From Mycobacterium terramassiliense (lineage in GTDB: Bacteria; Actinomycetota; Actinomycetes; Mycobacteriales; Mycobacteriaceae), in contig NZ_LT717701.1 in the NCBI RefSeq assembly GCF_900157385.1, positions 124,001-188,000 on the forward strand: 64,000 nucleotides of DNA, written 5' to 3'. The notes beneath the pieces were generated by a model, which was given only the letters and a program-made list of their open reading frames with translations, searched no databases and was not told where the DNA came from. The stretch's first letter is position 1. Every line of letters begins with the position of its first letter. Made by a program: the position numbers and the translations under genes. Shown piece by piece: positions 16,058-27,477 of the stretch.

Positions 16058-16519
16058 ATGGCTGCAGTGACAATGGGCACCGATCTGGTCGCCGAGGTTT
16101 TCGGCGTCGTCGGCAGGTTTCGCCGGCAACTTCGCCGGTCGGCCGGCCGCGGACTGGATTCCGCCCGCCTCAGCGAGGCGCAGGCGGAGCTGCTGTGGCT
16201 CGTAGGCCGGCGACCGGGGATCTCGGTCAGCGTCGCCGCCGCGGAGCTCGGCCTGGTGCCCAACACCGCGTCGACCCTGGTTTCCAAGCTGGTCGGCAAC
16301 GGCTTGCTGATCCGGACCGTCGGCGAGACGGATCGCCGCGTCGGCCAGCTGCGGCTCGCCGAGCCAACCCAGCAACTCGTCGACGCGTCTCGGGCCGCGC
16401 GGCGGGCGTTGCTTTCCGACGTGCTCGGTGAACTAGATGACGACCAAATCGACTCCCTGACAAAGGGATTGGAGGTCCTTGACACGATGACACGACGACT
16501 ACGGGAGCGGCGATCATGA
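16058..16519 (+). CDS. MarR-family transcriptional regulator
   Basis: A 153-residue winged-helix regulator. The recognition helix region is VAAAELGLVPNTASTLVSKLVGNG (landmark, about residues 60-82), and the wing carries ETDRRVGQLRL with the Asp-Arg-Arg typical of MarR. Its stop overlaps the ATG of the ABC ATPase (ATGA), so regulator and transporter are one operon. A small dyad TTTA-N5-TAAA (16036-16048) just upstream could be its operator. It probably responds to a substrate of the exporter. Confidence 0.83.
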   Translation: MAAVTMGTDLVAEVFGVVGRFRRQLRRSAGRGLDSARLSEAQAELLWLVGRRPGISVSVAAAELGLVPNTASTLVSKLVGNGLLIRTVGETDRRVGQLRLAEPTQQLVDASRAARRALLSDVLGELDDDQIDSLTKGLEVLDTMTRRLRERRS

Positions 16520-17337
16520 GCGAACGACTGCCGATGGCGATCGACTGCCAAAACCTGACCTACCGCTACGGCCAGTTCACCGCGGTCGACGAGGTGACCC
16601 TGCAGGTCCGGCCGGGCGAGACCATGGGCCTGCTGGGGCCCAACGGCGCGGGAAAGACGACGCTGGTCCGCATGCTCACCACCCTGACGCCGGTGCAGCA
16701 GGGCGAACTACGCATTTTTGGCATGGACGCCCGCGATCAGACCGTGGACATCCGCAGCAATATCGGTTATGTCCCGCAACAACTTTCGATCGAACCGTCG
16801 TTGACCGGGCGGCAGAACGTGCAATGGTTCGCCCGGCTGTACGGTGTGCCGCGCGCGTGCCGGGCCGAGCGGGTGGCGCAGGCGCTGGATGCCATGGAGC
16901 TTCTCGACGTGGCCGACCGGCGCGCTGGAGCCTATTCCGGCGGCATGGTGCGCCGCCTCGAGGTGGCCCAGGCGCTGGTGAACCGCCCGTCGCTGCTGGT
17001 GCTCGACGAACCGACCGTCGGACTGGACCCGATCGCCCGCGACGGGGTCTGGCGGCAGGTGCAGAGCATGCAGGCCCAGTTCGGCATGACCGTGCTGCTC
17101 ACCACCCATTACATGGAAGAGGCCGACGCGCTGTGCGATCGGGTCGCATTGATGCACCGAGGCCGGTTGCGCGCGGTGGGCACGCCCGCCGAGCTGAAAT
17201 CGCGGGTGTCACCGGGCGCCACGCTCGAGGACGTCTTCCGCCACTACGCGGCGTCCGACCTCTCCGAGGAGTCGGAAGCTGCCGCGTCTTTCCGTGAAAT
17301 CCGTTCCAGTAGAAAGGTTGCCAGCCGTGCCAGTTGA
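16516..17337 (+). CDS. ABC exporter ATP-binding protein (DrrA-like)
   Basis: A 273-residue ATPase of the drug/antibiotic export (DrrA/NodI) type. It shows Walker A GPNGAGKT (residues 41-48), Q-loop YVPQQ, signature YSGGMVRRLE (about 140-150), Walker B LLVLDEPT (about 160) and switch His in TTHYMEEAD. It would form a dimer with the ABC-2 permease encoded downstream and drive export of a hydrophobic compound. It overlaps marR by four bases and the permease gene by 11 bases. Confidence 0.87.
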   Translation: MSERLPMAIDCQNLTYRYGQFTAVDEVTLQVRPGETMGLLGPNGAGKTTLVRMLTTLTPVQQGELRIFGMDARDQTVDIRSNIGYVPQQLSIEPSLTGRQNVQWFARLYGVPRACRAERVAQALDAMELLDVADRRAGAYSGGMVRRLEVAQALVNRPSLLVLDEPTVGLDPIARDGVWRQVQSMQAQFGMTVLLTTHYMEEADALCDRVALMHRGRLRAVGTPAELKSRVSPGATLEDVFRHYAASDLSEESEAAASFREIRSSRKVASRAS

Positions 17338-18154
17338 CAGCGCCCGCAAGGCCCCCGCGGCCACCCTGGTTCGCGCCCCGCGCGGATGGCAACGCGTCCA
17401 GGCAACCCTGGCGCGCGTCGGCGCGTTCGCCATCGTCGAACTGCAGAAGCTGCAACACGATCGGACCGAACTCGTCACCAGGATGGTGCAGCCCGCGCTG
17501 TGGCTGCTGATCTTCGGTACGACCTTCAGCAAGCTGCACGTCATCCACACGGGGCCGGTGTCCTATCTCGCCTTCCTGGCACCGGGGATCATCGCCCAGT
17601 CGGCGTTGTTCATCTCGATCTTCTATGGGATACAGATCATTTGGGATCGCGACGCCGGGGTGCTCGCCAAGCTCATGGTGACGCCGGCGCCGGCATCCGC
17701 GCTGATCACCGGGAAGGCGTTCGCGGCCGGGGTGCGATCGGTCGCCCAGGTCGTCGGCGTGATGGCGCTGGCCTACCTGATGAACGTCGGCCTGACCGTC
17801 AACCCGCTGCGGATCCTGGCGGCGATGGCCGTGGTCATGCTCGGTGCCGGGTTCTTCGCCTGCCTGTCGATGACCCTGGCCGGCCTGGTCCTCAGTCGCG
17901 ATCGCCTGATGGGCATCGGGCAAGCCATCACCATGCCGTTGTTCTTCGCGTCCAACGCGCTGTACCCCGTCGACGTGATGCCCTCCTGGCTGCACGCACT
18001 GAGCAAGGTCAACCCGCTCAGCTACGAGGTGGACGCGCTACGGGCCCTGTTGATCGGCACCCCCTTCAACCCGGTCGACGTCGTGGTGCTGGTGGTGGCC
18101 GCGGTGGTCGGAATCGCCACGGCGTCAACGCTTTTGCGACGCCTGGTCGCCTAG
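17327..18154 (+). CDS. ABC-2 type permease
   Basis: A 275-residue membrane protein with six hydrophobic segments and the ABC-2 signature in the fourth to sixth (LSRDRLMGIGQAITMPLFFAS, then SNALYPVDVMPSWL, then NPLSYEVDALRALL), as in DrrB-like exporters. I start at GTG 17327, preceded by AGAAAGG, which overlaps the ATPase stop; GTG 17294 is the alternative. It completes a MarR-ATPase-permease operon. The substrate is unknown. Confidence 0.83.
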   Translation: MPVDSARKAPAATLVRAPRGWQRVQATLARVGAFAIVELQKLQHDRTELVTRMVQPALWLLIFGTTFSKLHVIHTGPVSYLAFLAPGIIAQSALFISIFYGIQIIWDRDAGVLAKLMVTPAPASALITGKAFAAGVRSVAQVVGVMALAYLMNVGLTVNPLRILAAMAVVMLGAGFFACLSMTLAGLVLSRDRLMGIGQAITMPLFFASNALYPVDVMPSWLHALSKVNPLSYEVDALRALLIGTPFNPVDVVVLVVAAVVGIATASTLLRRLVA

Positions 18155-18331
18155 TTCCCGAGCGCCGATCGTGACCTGAACGTGACGATTCCCGGCCGAG
18201 GCCCAATCGTTAGGTAACCGCGATCTAGTCTCGCGGCCGCGACACACGAATTACGCCCTTCCCCTGTGTTTCACTGCGCTGGCGAACAGAATCGCCCGCA
18301 TCAAGCGGCAGATGAAAGTTGGGATGGGTAG

Positions 18332-19378
<1,047 letters not shown>

Positions 19379-19392
19379 CACCCTCCAAGCCA

Positions 19393-19437
19393 GCATCGGC
19401 AGTAGCGCACCGGTCAGCGCTACTGCCGATGCTTTTT
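19393..19437 (+). terminator. Intrinsic terminator of fbpC
   Basis: A perfect 16-base stem (19393-19408 with 19417-19432, arm GCATCGGCAGTAGCGC), an eight-base loop and a TTTTT run. It is a canonical factor-independent terminator, rare in mycobacteria. The last codons and stop of the convergent DUF1275 gene lie inside its right arm. Confidence 0.88.
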
Positions 19438-20148
19438 CTCCGTCCGGTCATTCAACAGCGCCCGCCGGTCCTGGTGGAAGTACGTGAAGCCCGTCGTCAG
19501 CGCGGACACCGCCGTGGCGACCACCAGCATCCAGGTGCCGTTGACGACCAGGCTGATGCAGCCACCGACGGTGGCGCCCAGGACGAAGCTGGTGAACAGC
19601 AGGAAGTAGCCGAGCCAGTCCGCCACCGTTCCCCCGGCGATGTGGCGTTCGATGCCCTGGCCCATCTTGACCAGGGTGCCGGTCACGTAGCTCAATGGCA
19701 CCGACACCTCGCCATCCTTGACGAATGAGGTATTCAAGGCTCCAATCGCGAACGCCACCAACATAATCGGTGCAAAGTCGAGGAGATTTTCTTCCCACCC
19801 CTCATCGAGGACGTCCACGACTGTCGCGGCCAGCAGGCTGAAGGTCGTGAGAACGGTCGGGCCGTGCGGATGCGCCACCCAGAAATGGCGCCGACACACC
19901 GATGCGATCACCACGCCCGCGACGAAGCACACCAGCAACAGGGCCGCGGTCATCGACAGCAGCACGTCGCCGCGGAAATAGCCCAACGCGGCCCGCTGGG
20001 CATTTCCCGTCATGAACGTGACGAAGTATCCGGCGGAATGGGTGAACGCCGTCGCTCCCAGCACGCCGGCCAGCCCGGCCAGCACCCACGACAACCTCGA
20101 CTCGCTGTTGAAGATCCGACTCCCCACGCGGGACATGTTGTCAGACAT
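19420..20148 (-). CDS. DUF1275 (YoaK-type) membrane protein
   Basis: A 242-residue protein with about six transmembrane helices. The first carries the family hallmark GYFVTFMTGN (about residues 42-51); further on, FAIGALNTSFVKDG and SYVTGTLVKMG also fit DUF1275. The function of the family is unknown. It follows mak by 13 bases on the same strand, so it is probably the last gene of the treS-mak operon, in the place held by Rv0128 in M. tuberculosis. Its C terminus is basic (RTEKKHRQ). Confidence 0.8.
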   Translation of the reverse strand: MSDNMSRVGSRIFNSESRLSWVLAGLAGVLGATAFTHSAGYFVTFMTGNAQRAALGYFRGDVLLSMTAALLLVCFVAGVVIASVCRRHFWVAHPHGPTVLTTFSLLAATVVDVLDEGWEENLLDFAPIMLVAFAIGALNTSFVKDGEVSVPLSYVTGTLVKMGQGIERHIAGGTVADWLGYFLLFTSFVLGATVGGCISLVVNGTWMLVVATAVSALTTGFTYFHQDRRALLNDRTEKKHRQ

Positions 20149-20161
20149 GGCCCGCCCGCGC

Positions 20162-21526
20162 CTAGGCGGCGGTCAGCCGCGCGATGGAGCGCAGTGGGAT
20201 GGGTAGCCAGCCGGGCCGGTGCCTCGCCTCGTAGCCGGCCTCGTAAACCGCCTTGTCGAGCTCGTAGGCGGCCAAAAGCTGCGCCGAGTCCCGCGGGTCG
20301 ATCCCCGACACGGCCGCGTAGCCGTCGCAGAACGCCGCGCAGTTGCGCTCGATCCATTCCCGCGCTCGGGCGGCGAGTTGCTTGTCGCCACCCTGATCGA
20401 GCAGAGGGCCGTACGCGGCGTACTCGAAGGAGCGCAAGACACCGGCGACATCGCGCAACGGCGAGTCCGGCGCCCTTCGCTCGTCGAGCGGCTGCCCGGG
20501 CTCCCCTTCGAAGTCGATCAGGAGCCAGCTCTCCGGGGTCCGCAGCACCTGCCCCAGGTGCAGGTCGCCGTGCACGCGCTGCACGGTGACCGTCTCGCCG
20601 GCGAGCTTGCCGAATCGCTCTTCGATCGTTGCCGCGTACTCCTCGAGTTCCGGAACCTTGGCGACGGTCGACGCCAGCCGTGCCAGCACGGTGTCCACCG
20701 GGAACGTGGTCTCGGCCGTCCCCAGGGACTCGGCGAGTGTGGTGTGCACGGACGCCACGGCTTCGCCCAGCCGGTTGGACTCGGCGGCGAAGTCGCCGCC
20801 GACTTCGTGGGCGTACAGGTCGCCCTCCGCGAACAGGTCCCGGACGCTGGCGCTGGCCATCGCCCAGCCTTCGGCGGCATTCGACGCAAACTCGGTCACC
20901 ATGCCCAGGGGCCAGGCGTCATCGTCCGGCCCGCCGCCCCGCGGTGCCATCTCGTAGGTGCCGAGCAACCGGGCCACGTGCGGGTTGCCCGCGCGCGCGA
21001 GCACCCGGTTCAGCTCGATGTCGGGGTTGATGCCGCTGCTGACGCGGCGGAACAGCTTGAAGATGGCGCGCCGATCGAAGATCACGCTGGTGTTGCTCTG
21101 TTCCGCGTCGGAAACGTGCGGCATCGCGTCCAGCGGCAGCTCGACGCCAGGTTCCTTGGCGAACGACACCTCGATGCCGGACGCATCGCGGGCGGCATCG
21201 GAGTCGAGCAGCGAGAGCAGGAACCGCGGGGCGTCGACGTCGTACAGGGCGTCGAAGCCGGTCCGATCGTCCGCGGCGCCGATGGTCGCCACGGTGCTGT
21301 ACTCCGAGACCGGCGCGGAATCCCACCCGACGATCACCTGATAGCGCTCCGCCGAGCCATCGGCATAGTCCACGTCAACCAGCACCAGGTCGAGGTCATC
21401 GCGCAGTGGGACGACGACGCCGGCCTCAGCACTCGATAGCTCCCGGTTGCGGCCGGCGTACCAACGCTGTTGTGGCAGCCATTCGGACCAGGGCAGCCTG
21501 GCGGGGCCCCCAGAAGGGACAGTCAT
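20162..21526 (-). CDS. mak: Maltokinase
   Basis: A 454-residue kinase that makes maltose-1-phosphate from maltose and ATP, feeding GlgE-dependent alpha-glucan synthesis. The N-terminal cap ([14 protein letters not shown]) is typical of mycobacterial Mak/Pep2. The catalytic loop is [10 protein letters not shown] (about residues 322-331) and the Mg2+-binding motif is DFEGEPGQP (about 342-350). The gene overlaps treS by four bases. Its partner TreS forms a known complex with it in mycobacteria. The synteny matches Rv0127. Confidence 0.93.
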   Translation of the reverse strand: MTVPSGGPARLPWSEWLPQQRWYAGRNRELSSAEAGVVVPLRDDLDLVLVDVDYADGSAERYQVIVGWDSAPVSEYSTVATIGAADDRTGFDALYDVDAPRFLLSLLDSDAARDASGIEVSFAKEPGVELPLDAMPHVSDAEQSNTSVIFDRRAIFKLFRRVSSGINPDIELNRVLARAGNPHVARLLGTYEMAPRGGGPDDDAWPLGMVTEFASNAAEGWAMASASVRDLFAEGDLYAHEVGGDFAAESNRLGEAVASVHTTLAESLGTAETTFPVDTVLARLASTVAKVPELEEYAATIEERFGKLAGETVTVQRVHGDLHLGQVLRTPESWLLIDFEGEPGQPLDERRAPDSPLRDVAGVLRSFEYAAYGPLLDQGGDKQLAARAREWIERNCAAFCDGYAAVSGIDPRDSAQLLAAYELDKAVYEAGYEARHRPGWLPIPLRSIARLTAA

Positions 21527-23307
21527 GCGTTCTCCTCACAAGCGGGGGACAACTGGAACCAGTAGAACCCGTGTCCCGGCAGCGTCAGCAGGTAGGGCAG
21601 GTGACCGACGCGGGGAAACTCGACGTGGCCGGTCAGCTCCATCGGCGTGCAGCCGCTCCAGTTCTGCAGGTTCAGCTCGATCGGCTGGGGGAACCGCGAC
21701 AGGTTGTTCACGCACAGCACGACGTCGCCGTTGTCACCGGCCTGACGCACGAACGCCAGCACGGACGGGTTCGACCCGCCCAGCTCCTCGAAGTTTCCGA
21801 TCGCAAAGGCTTTGTGGCGCCCCCGCACCGACAGCATCATCCGGGTGAAGTTGAGCAGGGACGTCGAGGTGTCGCGCTGGGCCTCCACGTTGACGGCCTG
21901 GTAGCCGTAGACCGGGTCCTGGCTGGGTGGCAGGTACAGCCGGCCCGGGTTGGCGGTGGAAAACCCGGCGTTGCGGTCAGGCGTCCACTGCATCGGCGTG
22001 CGCACCCCGTCGCGGTCGCCGAGCCAGATCACGTCGCCCATGCCGATCTCGTCGCCGTAGTAGAGGACCGGCGAGCCCGGCAGCGACAGCAGCAGCGCGG
22101 TGAACAGCTCGATCTGGTTGCGGTCGTTGTCCAGCAGGGGCGCCAGGCGGCGGCGGATGCCGACGTTCGCCTTCATCCGAGGATCCTTGGCGTACTCGGC
22201 GTACATGTAGTCGCGCTCTTCGTCGCTGACCATCTCCAGCGTCAACTCGTCGTGGTTGCGCAGGAAGATCCCCCACTGAGCCATGTCGGGGATCGGTGGC
22301 GTCTGCGCCATGATCTCCGAGATCGGGAACCGCGACTCCCGGCGAACCGCCATGAAGATGCGCGGCATCAGCGGGAAATGGAACGCCATGTGGCATTCGT
22401 CGCCACCGGTGCTGGCGTCACCGAAATACTCGACCACGTCGCCGGGCCACTGATTGGCCTCGGCCAGCAACACCCTGCCGGGGAACTCGTCGTCGACGAC
22501 CTTGCGCACCCGCTTGAGGAACGCGTGGGTCTCGGGCAGGTTCTCGCAGTTGGTCCCCTCGCGTTCGAACAGGTAAGGCACCGCGTCCAGCCGGAACCCG
22601 TCGATGCCGAGTCCGAGCCAGAAGCGGATGACGTCGATCATTGCCTCCTGAACCGCCGGATTGTCGTAGTTCAGGTCGGGCTGGTGGGAAAAGAACCGGT
22701 GCCAGTAGAACTGGCGGCGCACCGGATCGAAGGTCCAGTTCGATTCTTCGGTGTCGACGAAGATGATGCGGGCGTCGGTGTACTTCTCACTGGTGTCGCT
22801 CCACACGTAGTAGTCGCCATAGGGCCCGTCGGGGTCGCGCCGCGACTCCTGAAACCAGGGATGCGACTCCGAGGTGTGGTTCATCACCAGGTCGGTGATC
22901 ACCCGGATCCCCCGCTCGTGAGCCGCGTCAAGCAGCGCGACGAAGTCCTCGACGGTCCCGAATTCGGGCAGCACCTTGTAGAAGTCCCGGATGTCGTAGC
23001 CGCCGTCGCGCAGCGGTGAGTCGTAGAACGGGGGCAGCCAAATGCAGTCGATTCCGAGCCATTGCAGGTAGTCCAGGCGGTCCAGCAGGCCGCGCAGGTC
23101 GCCCTGCCCGTCGGCGTTGGCGTCACTGAACGCGCGCACCAGGACTTCGTAGAAAACCGCGTGCTTGAACCACGTCGGGTCTGCGGGCAGCGCGGCGGCG
23201 TTCTCGAAGTCCTCGGCGTCCGGGTGCTCGACCACGCCGCCTTCGACATGACTTCCCGCGGCTGGATCGCGCTCGACAGCGTCTCGTGCGTCGTTCATCA
23301 ATTCCAC
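21523..23307 (-). CDS. treS: Trehalose synthase (maltose-trehalose isomerase)
   Basis: A 594-residue GH13 enzyme that interconverts trehalose and maltose. Catalytic residues are visible: the nucleophile Asp in [11 protein letters not shown], the acid/base Glu in [11 protein letters not shown] and the stabilising Asp in [19 protein letters not shown] is conserved region I. TreS supplies maltose to the co-translated maltokinase (stop/start overlap of four bases), linking trehalose to glycogen and capsular glucan. The first 30 or so residues are variable; ATG 23307 and 23298 are both possible. The gap of 112 bases to pepA has an AT-rich GATAAT (23409-23404, minus strand) that may be part of a promoter. 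Confidence 0.95.
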   Translation of the reverse strand: MELMNDARDAVERDPAAGSHVEGGVVEHPDAEDFENAAALPADPTWFKHAVFYEVLVRAFSDANADGQGDLRGLLDRLDYLQWLGIDCIWLPPFYDSPLRDGGYDIRDFYKVLPEFGTVEDFVALLDAAHERGIRVITDLVMNHTSESHPWFQESRRDPDGPYGDYYVWSDTSEKYTDARIIFVDTEESNWTFDPVRRQFYWHRFFSHQPDLNYDNPAVQEAMIDVIRFWLGLGIDGFRLDAVPYLFEREGTNCENLPETHAFLKRVRKVVDDEFPGRVLLAEANQWPGDVVEYFGDASTGGDECHMAFHFPLMPRIFMAVRRESRFPISEIMAQTPPIPDMAQWGIFLRNHDELTLEMVSDEERDYMYAEYAKDPRMKANVGIRRRLAPLLDNDRNQIELFTALLLSLPGSPVLYYGDEIGMGDVIWLGDRDGVRTPMQWTPDRNAGFSTANPGRLYLPPSQDPVYGYQAVNVEAQRDTSTSLLNFTRMMLSVRGRHKAFAIGNFEELGGSNPSVLAFVRQAGDNGDVVLCVNNLSRFPQPIELNLQNWSGCTPMELTGHVEFPRVGHLPYLLTLPGHGFYWFQLSPACEENA

Positions 23308-23419
23308 GATGCCACGTGTACCCGACGCGGCACATCGGGAATCACCGCCGCTGCCGGGCGACGAATCACGCTGTGGCGCAGCCGGACTGGATGGAAGGCG
23401 GGCATTATCCGCGCGGATA

Positions 23420-24478
23420 TCAGGCCGGCGGCCCGTCGACCAACGTCACCGGTCCGCTGCGATCGCCGCCCGCCTTGGCGCGCCACTGCACGATGATGGT
23501 GTCGCCGGGGTGGTGCGGGACCAGGACATCCGTCATCGAGGTGGCCCCGGTGATCGGCGTGTTGTCGACCCCGGTGATGACGTCGCCGGCCGAGATTCCG
23601 GCCGCCGCCGCCGGACCGCTGCCGACCACGCGTTCGACCCGCGCGCCGTTGCCGCCGTTGTCCGTGACGCCCAGGCCGAGGAAGGCCGTCGGGCCGATGT
23701 GCACCGCGTTCGAGCCGGCACCTGCCCGGATCTGCCCGGCTACCCCCATCGCGGTGCCGATCGGAATGGCGAAGCCCTGACCGCCGGACATCTTGTAGCT
23801 GTCGGTGGCGGCGGTGTTCATGCCGATCACCTGCCCGGCCTGGTTGACCATGGGCCCGCCCGAGTCACCAGGGCGGATGGCGGCATCGGCCTGGATCAAC
23901 CCGCCCAGGTTCTCCTCGGCGCCGGTCAGCGTGTCGGTGGCCGAGACGGTCTGGTTGAGCGCGACGACTTTGCCGGCCACCGCGCTGGGCGTTCCGCCCT
24001 GACCCCCGGCGTTGCCCAACGCCACGACCGGATCGCCGACCGAAACACCGCCACCGATGTTGGCGCTGGGCAGGCCGCCCCCACCGCGAAGCTGCAGGAC
24101 GGCGACGTCCGCGGTCCGGTTGTAACCGATCACGTCGACGGCGTAGGTCTGGCCGTTGCCGACGGCGAAGGCGCTGATATCCGTGGCGCCCGAGATGACG
24201 TGATTGTTGGTGAGCACGACGCCGCCCGGATCGATGATGATGCCGGTTCCCGCGCCGATCGCGTTGTTGTAGCCGAACTTGGTGCTGATGTCGACGACCT
24301 GCGGCCCGACCTGGCCGACGATGCCCGACGGGTCGAGCGGCGCCATCGGCCGGTCGTGCGACGGCCCGGGAGGTGCGGCCGATGCCGGCGCCGTGGCCAG
24401 GCCCAGGCCCAGTGCGACCACGGCCAGCACCCTGACCAACCATGAACACCAGACTGAGCGGTGGTGCCCTTTGCCCAT
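23420..24478 (-). CDS. pepA: Secreted HtrA-like serine protease PepA (Mtb32A)
   Basis: A 352-residue exported trypsin-like protease with a C-terminal PDZ domain, as Rv0125. The signal peptide (residues 1-35, ending APASA) precedes the mature start APPGPSHDR. The triad is His in TNNHVISGA, Asp in [11 protein letters not shown] and Ser in [10 protein letters not shown]. The PDZ domain covers about residues 250-345 ([19 protein letters not shown]). ATG 24478 follows GGAGGTGACGGGG, which decides the start over the upstream in-frame codon at 24544. It is a known T-cell antigen in M. tuberculosis. It lies upstream of treS but is probably a separate unit. Confidence 0.93.
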   Translation of the reverse strand: MGKGHHRSVWCSWLVRVLAVVALGLGLATAPASAAPPGPSHDRPMAPLDPSGIVGQVGPQVVDISTKFGYNNAIGAGTGIIIDPGGVVLTNNHVISGATDISAFAVGNGQTYAVDVIGYNRTADVAVLQLRGGGGLPSANIGGGVSVGDPVVALGNAGGQGGTPSAVAGKVVALNQTVSATDTLTGAEENLGGLIQADAAIRPGDSGGPMVNQAGQVIGMNTAATDSYKMSGGQGFAIPIGTAMGVAGQIRAGAGSNAVHIGPTAFLGLGVTDNGGNGARVERVVGSGPAAAAGISAGDVITGVDNTPITGATSMTDVLVPHHPGDTIIVQWRAKAGGDRSGPVTLVDGPPA

Positions 24479-24727
24479 CCCCGTCACCTCCTGCTTCGCG
24501 ATCAGAACCAGAATCCGCCCAGCCTCCGCGTCTGGGCGACACAACTCAATCTGTATAACCGTAATGCAGGTAGCTATGCGGGACGGTGGTCAGTCCCTGT
24601 TTGGCCCGCTGCCCCGCGGCCGCGCTCAGCCCCACGGACCGGTGTGATCGGGGTGCGCGTGAGGTCGCGGGTCTGCGCCGGCCTGCGGCCACACGTCACG
24701 CCCCGCTCCGGCCCTTAAGCTGGTGCA

Positions 24728-25150
24728 GTGGGCGAATTCGACCCGAAGGTCAGATTCACACAATCCCCGATTGCCCGCCTGGCCACGGCCACGCCCGAGG
24801 GCACGCCGCACCTGGTGCCGGTGGTATTCGCCGTCGACGCTTCGCACGGCGACCCCGACGTCGTGTACACCGCCGTCGACGCCAAGCCCAAGGCCACGCG
24901 GCGGCTGCGGCGGCTGGCCAACATCGAGCGCAATCCCCAGGTCAGCCTGCTGGTCGACCACTACGACGACGACTGGGCCCAGCTGTGGTGGGTCCGGGCC
25001 GACGGTGTCGCGGCGATCCACTCCGCCGGCGAGCCGATGGCGATCGGATTTCGATTGCTGCGCGCCAAATACCCTCAGTACCACTCCGTTTCGTTGGACG
25101 GCCCGGTGATCGCGGTCACGGTGCGCCGCTGGTCCAGCTGGCACGCCTGA
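24728..25150 (+). CDS. PPOX-class F420-dependent oxidoreductase (Rv0121 type)
   Basis: A 140-residue split-barrel flavin/deazaflavin protein of the pyridoxamine oxidase-like fold. Family segments are [20 protein letters not shown] (residues 12-31), [29 protein letters not shown] and a WWVRADG strand. The subfamily of Rv0121c is assigned to F420. The substrate is unknown. The start is GTG 24728. The gene lies between pepA and fusA2, as in M. tuberculosis. Confidence 0.83.
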   Translation: MGEFDPKVRFTQSPIARLATATPEGTPHLVPVVFAVDASHGDPDVVYTAVDAKPKATRRLRRLANIERNPQVSLLVDHYDDDWAQLWWVRADGVAAIHSAGEPMAIGFRLLRAKYPQYHSVSLDGPVIAVTVRRWSSWHA

Positions 25151-25296
25151 CGCGGGCGCCGCCGACAGCCCCGATTGTGGCCTGCCGGTGGCCTTGTGTT
25201 GGGCGGCAGTTGGGGGAAAAGTTGCTTACAGCGTCCTGTGGCCCAGACCACACCGCGCCACAGCACGCCGCAGCGCTGCAGAACTGGAGGAAAGTC

Positions 25297-27444
25297 ATGG
25301 CGGACAAGGCGAACGCTTCGCAGGGCGCGGGGGCCGCTCCCACCGCGAACGGTCCGGGCGATGTTCGCAACGTGGTCCTGGTGGGTCCCTCGGGCGGCGG
25401 CAAGACCACCCTGGTCGAGGCCCTGCTGGTCGCCGGCGGCGTGCTGTCCCGCCCGGGCTCGGTCACCGAGGGCAACACGATCTGCGACTACGACGAGGCC
25501 GAGATCCGGCAACAGCGCTCCGTGGGCGTCGCCGTCGCGTCCCTTGCGCACGACGGCATCAAGATCAACCTGGTGGACACTCCCGGGTACGCCGATTTCG
25601 TGGGCGAATTGCGCGCCGGGTTGCGCGCCGCCGATTGCGCGCTGTTCGTGATCGCTGCCAACGAGGGCGTCGACGAGCCGACCAAGTCGCTCTGGCAGGA
25701 ATGCAGCCAAGTCGGGATGCCCCGCGCCGTCGTGATCACCAAGCTCGACCACGCGCGCGCGAACTATCAGGAGGCGCTGGCCGCCGCGCAAAACGCGTTC
25801 GGCGACAAGGTCTTACCGCTGTACCTGCCGACCTCGGACGGGCTGATCGGCCTGCTGTCGCAGCAGCGTTACCTGTATTCCGGCGGCAAGCGGACCATTC
25901 AGCCGCCGGACGAGGCCGACGCCGACCGGATCGAGGAAGCGCGGGGCACCCTGATCGAGGGGATTATCGAGGAGTCCGAGGACGAGTCCCTGATGGAGCG
26001 CTACCTGGGCGGGGAGTCGATCGACGAATCGGTGCTCATCGCCGACCTGGAAAAGGCCGTCGCCCGCGCCTCCTTTTTCCCGGTCATCCCCGTGTGCAGC
26101 GGCACCGGCGTCGGCACGCTGGAATTGCTGGAGGTCGCTACGCGGGGATTCCCGTCTCCGATGGAGCACCCGCTACCGGAAGTCTTCACGCCGAACGGTG
26201 CCACGCACGCGACGCTGGCCTGCGACGCCGGCGCGCCGTTGCTCGCGGAGGTGGTGAAGACCACGTCGGACCCCTACGTCGGCAGGGTGAGTCTGGTCCG
26301 GGTCTTTTCCGGGACCATCAGGCCCGACACGACGGTTCATGTGTCGGGCCATTTTGCGTCGTTCTTCGGCGGGACCAACGGGAACGGGAATTCGCATCCC
26401 GATCACGACGAGGACGAACGCGTCGGCGTGCTGTCCTTTCCCCTCGGCAAGCAGCAGCGCCCCGCGGCCGCCGTGGTGGCGGGGGACATCTGCGCCATCG
26501 GCAAGCTGAGCCGCGCCGAAACCGGCGACACCCTGTCGGACAAGTCCGAGCCGCTGGTTCTCAGGCCCTGGACGATGCCGGAGCCGCTGCTGCCGGTGGC
26601 GATTCAGGCGCACGCCAAGACCGACGAAGACAAGCTGTCGGTCGGTCTGGGGCGGCTCGCCGCCGAGGACCCCACGCTGCGGATCGAGCAGAACCAGGAA
26701 ACGCACCAGATCGTGCTGTGGTGCATGGGTGAGGCCCATGCCGGCGTCGTCCTCGACGCGCTGGCCAATCGGTACGGCGTCACCGTGGACACGGTCGACC
26801 TCCGCGTCCCGCTGCGAGAAACGTTCAGCGGCAAGGCGAAAGGGCACGGCCGCCACATCAAGCAGTCGGGCGGGCATGGCCAGTACGCGGTGTGCGACAT
26901 CGAGGTGGAGCCACTGCCGGAGGGCTCGGGATTCGAGTTCGTCGACAAGGTGGTCGGCGGGGCGGTGCCCCGGCAGTTCATCCCGAGCGTGGAAAAGGGT
27001 GTGCGCGCCCAGATGGAAAAGGGCGTGCACGCCGGTTACCCCGTCGTCGACATCCGGGTCACGCTGTTCGACGGCAAGGCGCACAGCGTGGACTCGTCGG
27101 ACTTCGCGTTCCAGGCCGCGGGCGCGCTGGCGCTGCGGGAGGCCGCGGCGGCGACCCGGGTGGCCCTGCTCGAGCCCATCGATGAGATCTCGGTGCTGGT
27201 GCCCGACGATTACGTCGGCCCGGTGATGGGCGATCTGTCGGGGCGTCGCGGCCGGGTGCTCGGCAGCGACACCGCCGGCCACGAACGCACGGTGGTCAAG
27301 GCGGAGGTGCCCCAGGTCGAGCTCACCCGCTACGCGATCGACCTGCGTTCGCTCTCGCACGGGGCCGCCTCGTTCACCCGCTCCTTCGCCCGCTACGAAC
27401 CCATGCCGGAGACCGCGGCCGCCCGCGTGAAAACCACGGCGTGA
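25297..27444 (+). CDS. fusA2: EF-G-like translation factor FusA2
   Basis: A 715-residue elongation factor G paralog. It has all EF-G domains: G1 GPSGGGKTTLVEAL (about residues 30-43), G3 LVDTPGYADFV, G4 region TKLDHARA, domain II, and domains III-V including GGHGQYAV. G1 has an extra Gly relative to canonical EF-G, and G4 reads TKLD instead of NKMD; such paralogs (Rv0120c) are thought not to replace EF-G in normal elongation. ATG 25297 follows GGAGGAAAG; the frame is open far upstream, but that is not EF-G-like. It is convergent with fadD7. Confidence 0.92.
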   Translation: MADKANASQGAGAAPTANGPGDVRNVVLVGPSGGGKTTLVEALLVAGGVLSRPGSVTEGNTICDYDEAEIRQQRSVGVAVASLAHDGIKINLVDTPGYADFVGELRAGLRAADCALFVIAANEGVDEPTKSLWQECSQVGMPRAVVITKLDHARANYQEALAAAQNAFGDKVLPLYLPTSDGLIGLLSQQRYLYSGGKRTIQPPDEADADRIEEARGTLIEGIIEESEDESLMERYLGGESIDESVLIADLEKAVARASFFPVIPVCSGTGVGTLELLEVATRGFPSPMEHPLPEVFTPNGATHATLACDAGAPLLAEVVKTTSDPYVGRVSLVRVFSGTIRPDTTVHVSGHFASFFGGTNGNGNSHPDHDEDERVGVLSFPLGKQQRPAAAVVAGDICAIGKLSRAETGDTLSDKSEPLVLRPWTMPEPLLPVAIQAHAKTDEDKLSVGLGRLAAEDPTLRIEQNQETHQIVLWCMGEAHAGVVLDALANRYGVTVDTVDLRVPLRETFSGKAKGHGRHIKQSGGHGQYAVCDIEVEPLPEGSGFEFVDKVVGGAVPRQFIPSVEKGVRAQMEKGVHAGYPVVDIRVTLFDGKAHSVDSSDFAFQAAGALALREAAAATRVALLEPIDEISVLVPDDYVGPVMGDLSGRRGRVLGSDTAGHERTVVKAEVPQVELTRYAIDLRSLSHGAASFTRSFARYEPMPETAAARVKTTA

Positions 27445-27477
27445 GAATCGATCGGCGCGCGTAGGCGCCTGACGGGC

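Noticed and set aside
21406-23019. A 537-codon plus-strand frame opposite treS
   Set aside because: Antisense to a textbook GH13 enzyme; no motif.
24586-25296. N-terminal extension of fusA2 by 237 codons
   Set aside because: The extension overlaps the PPOX gene in another frame and has no EF-G similarity; GGAGGAAAG directs the start to 25297.
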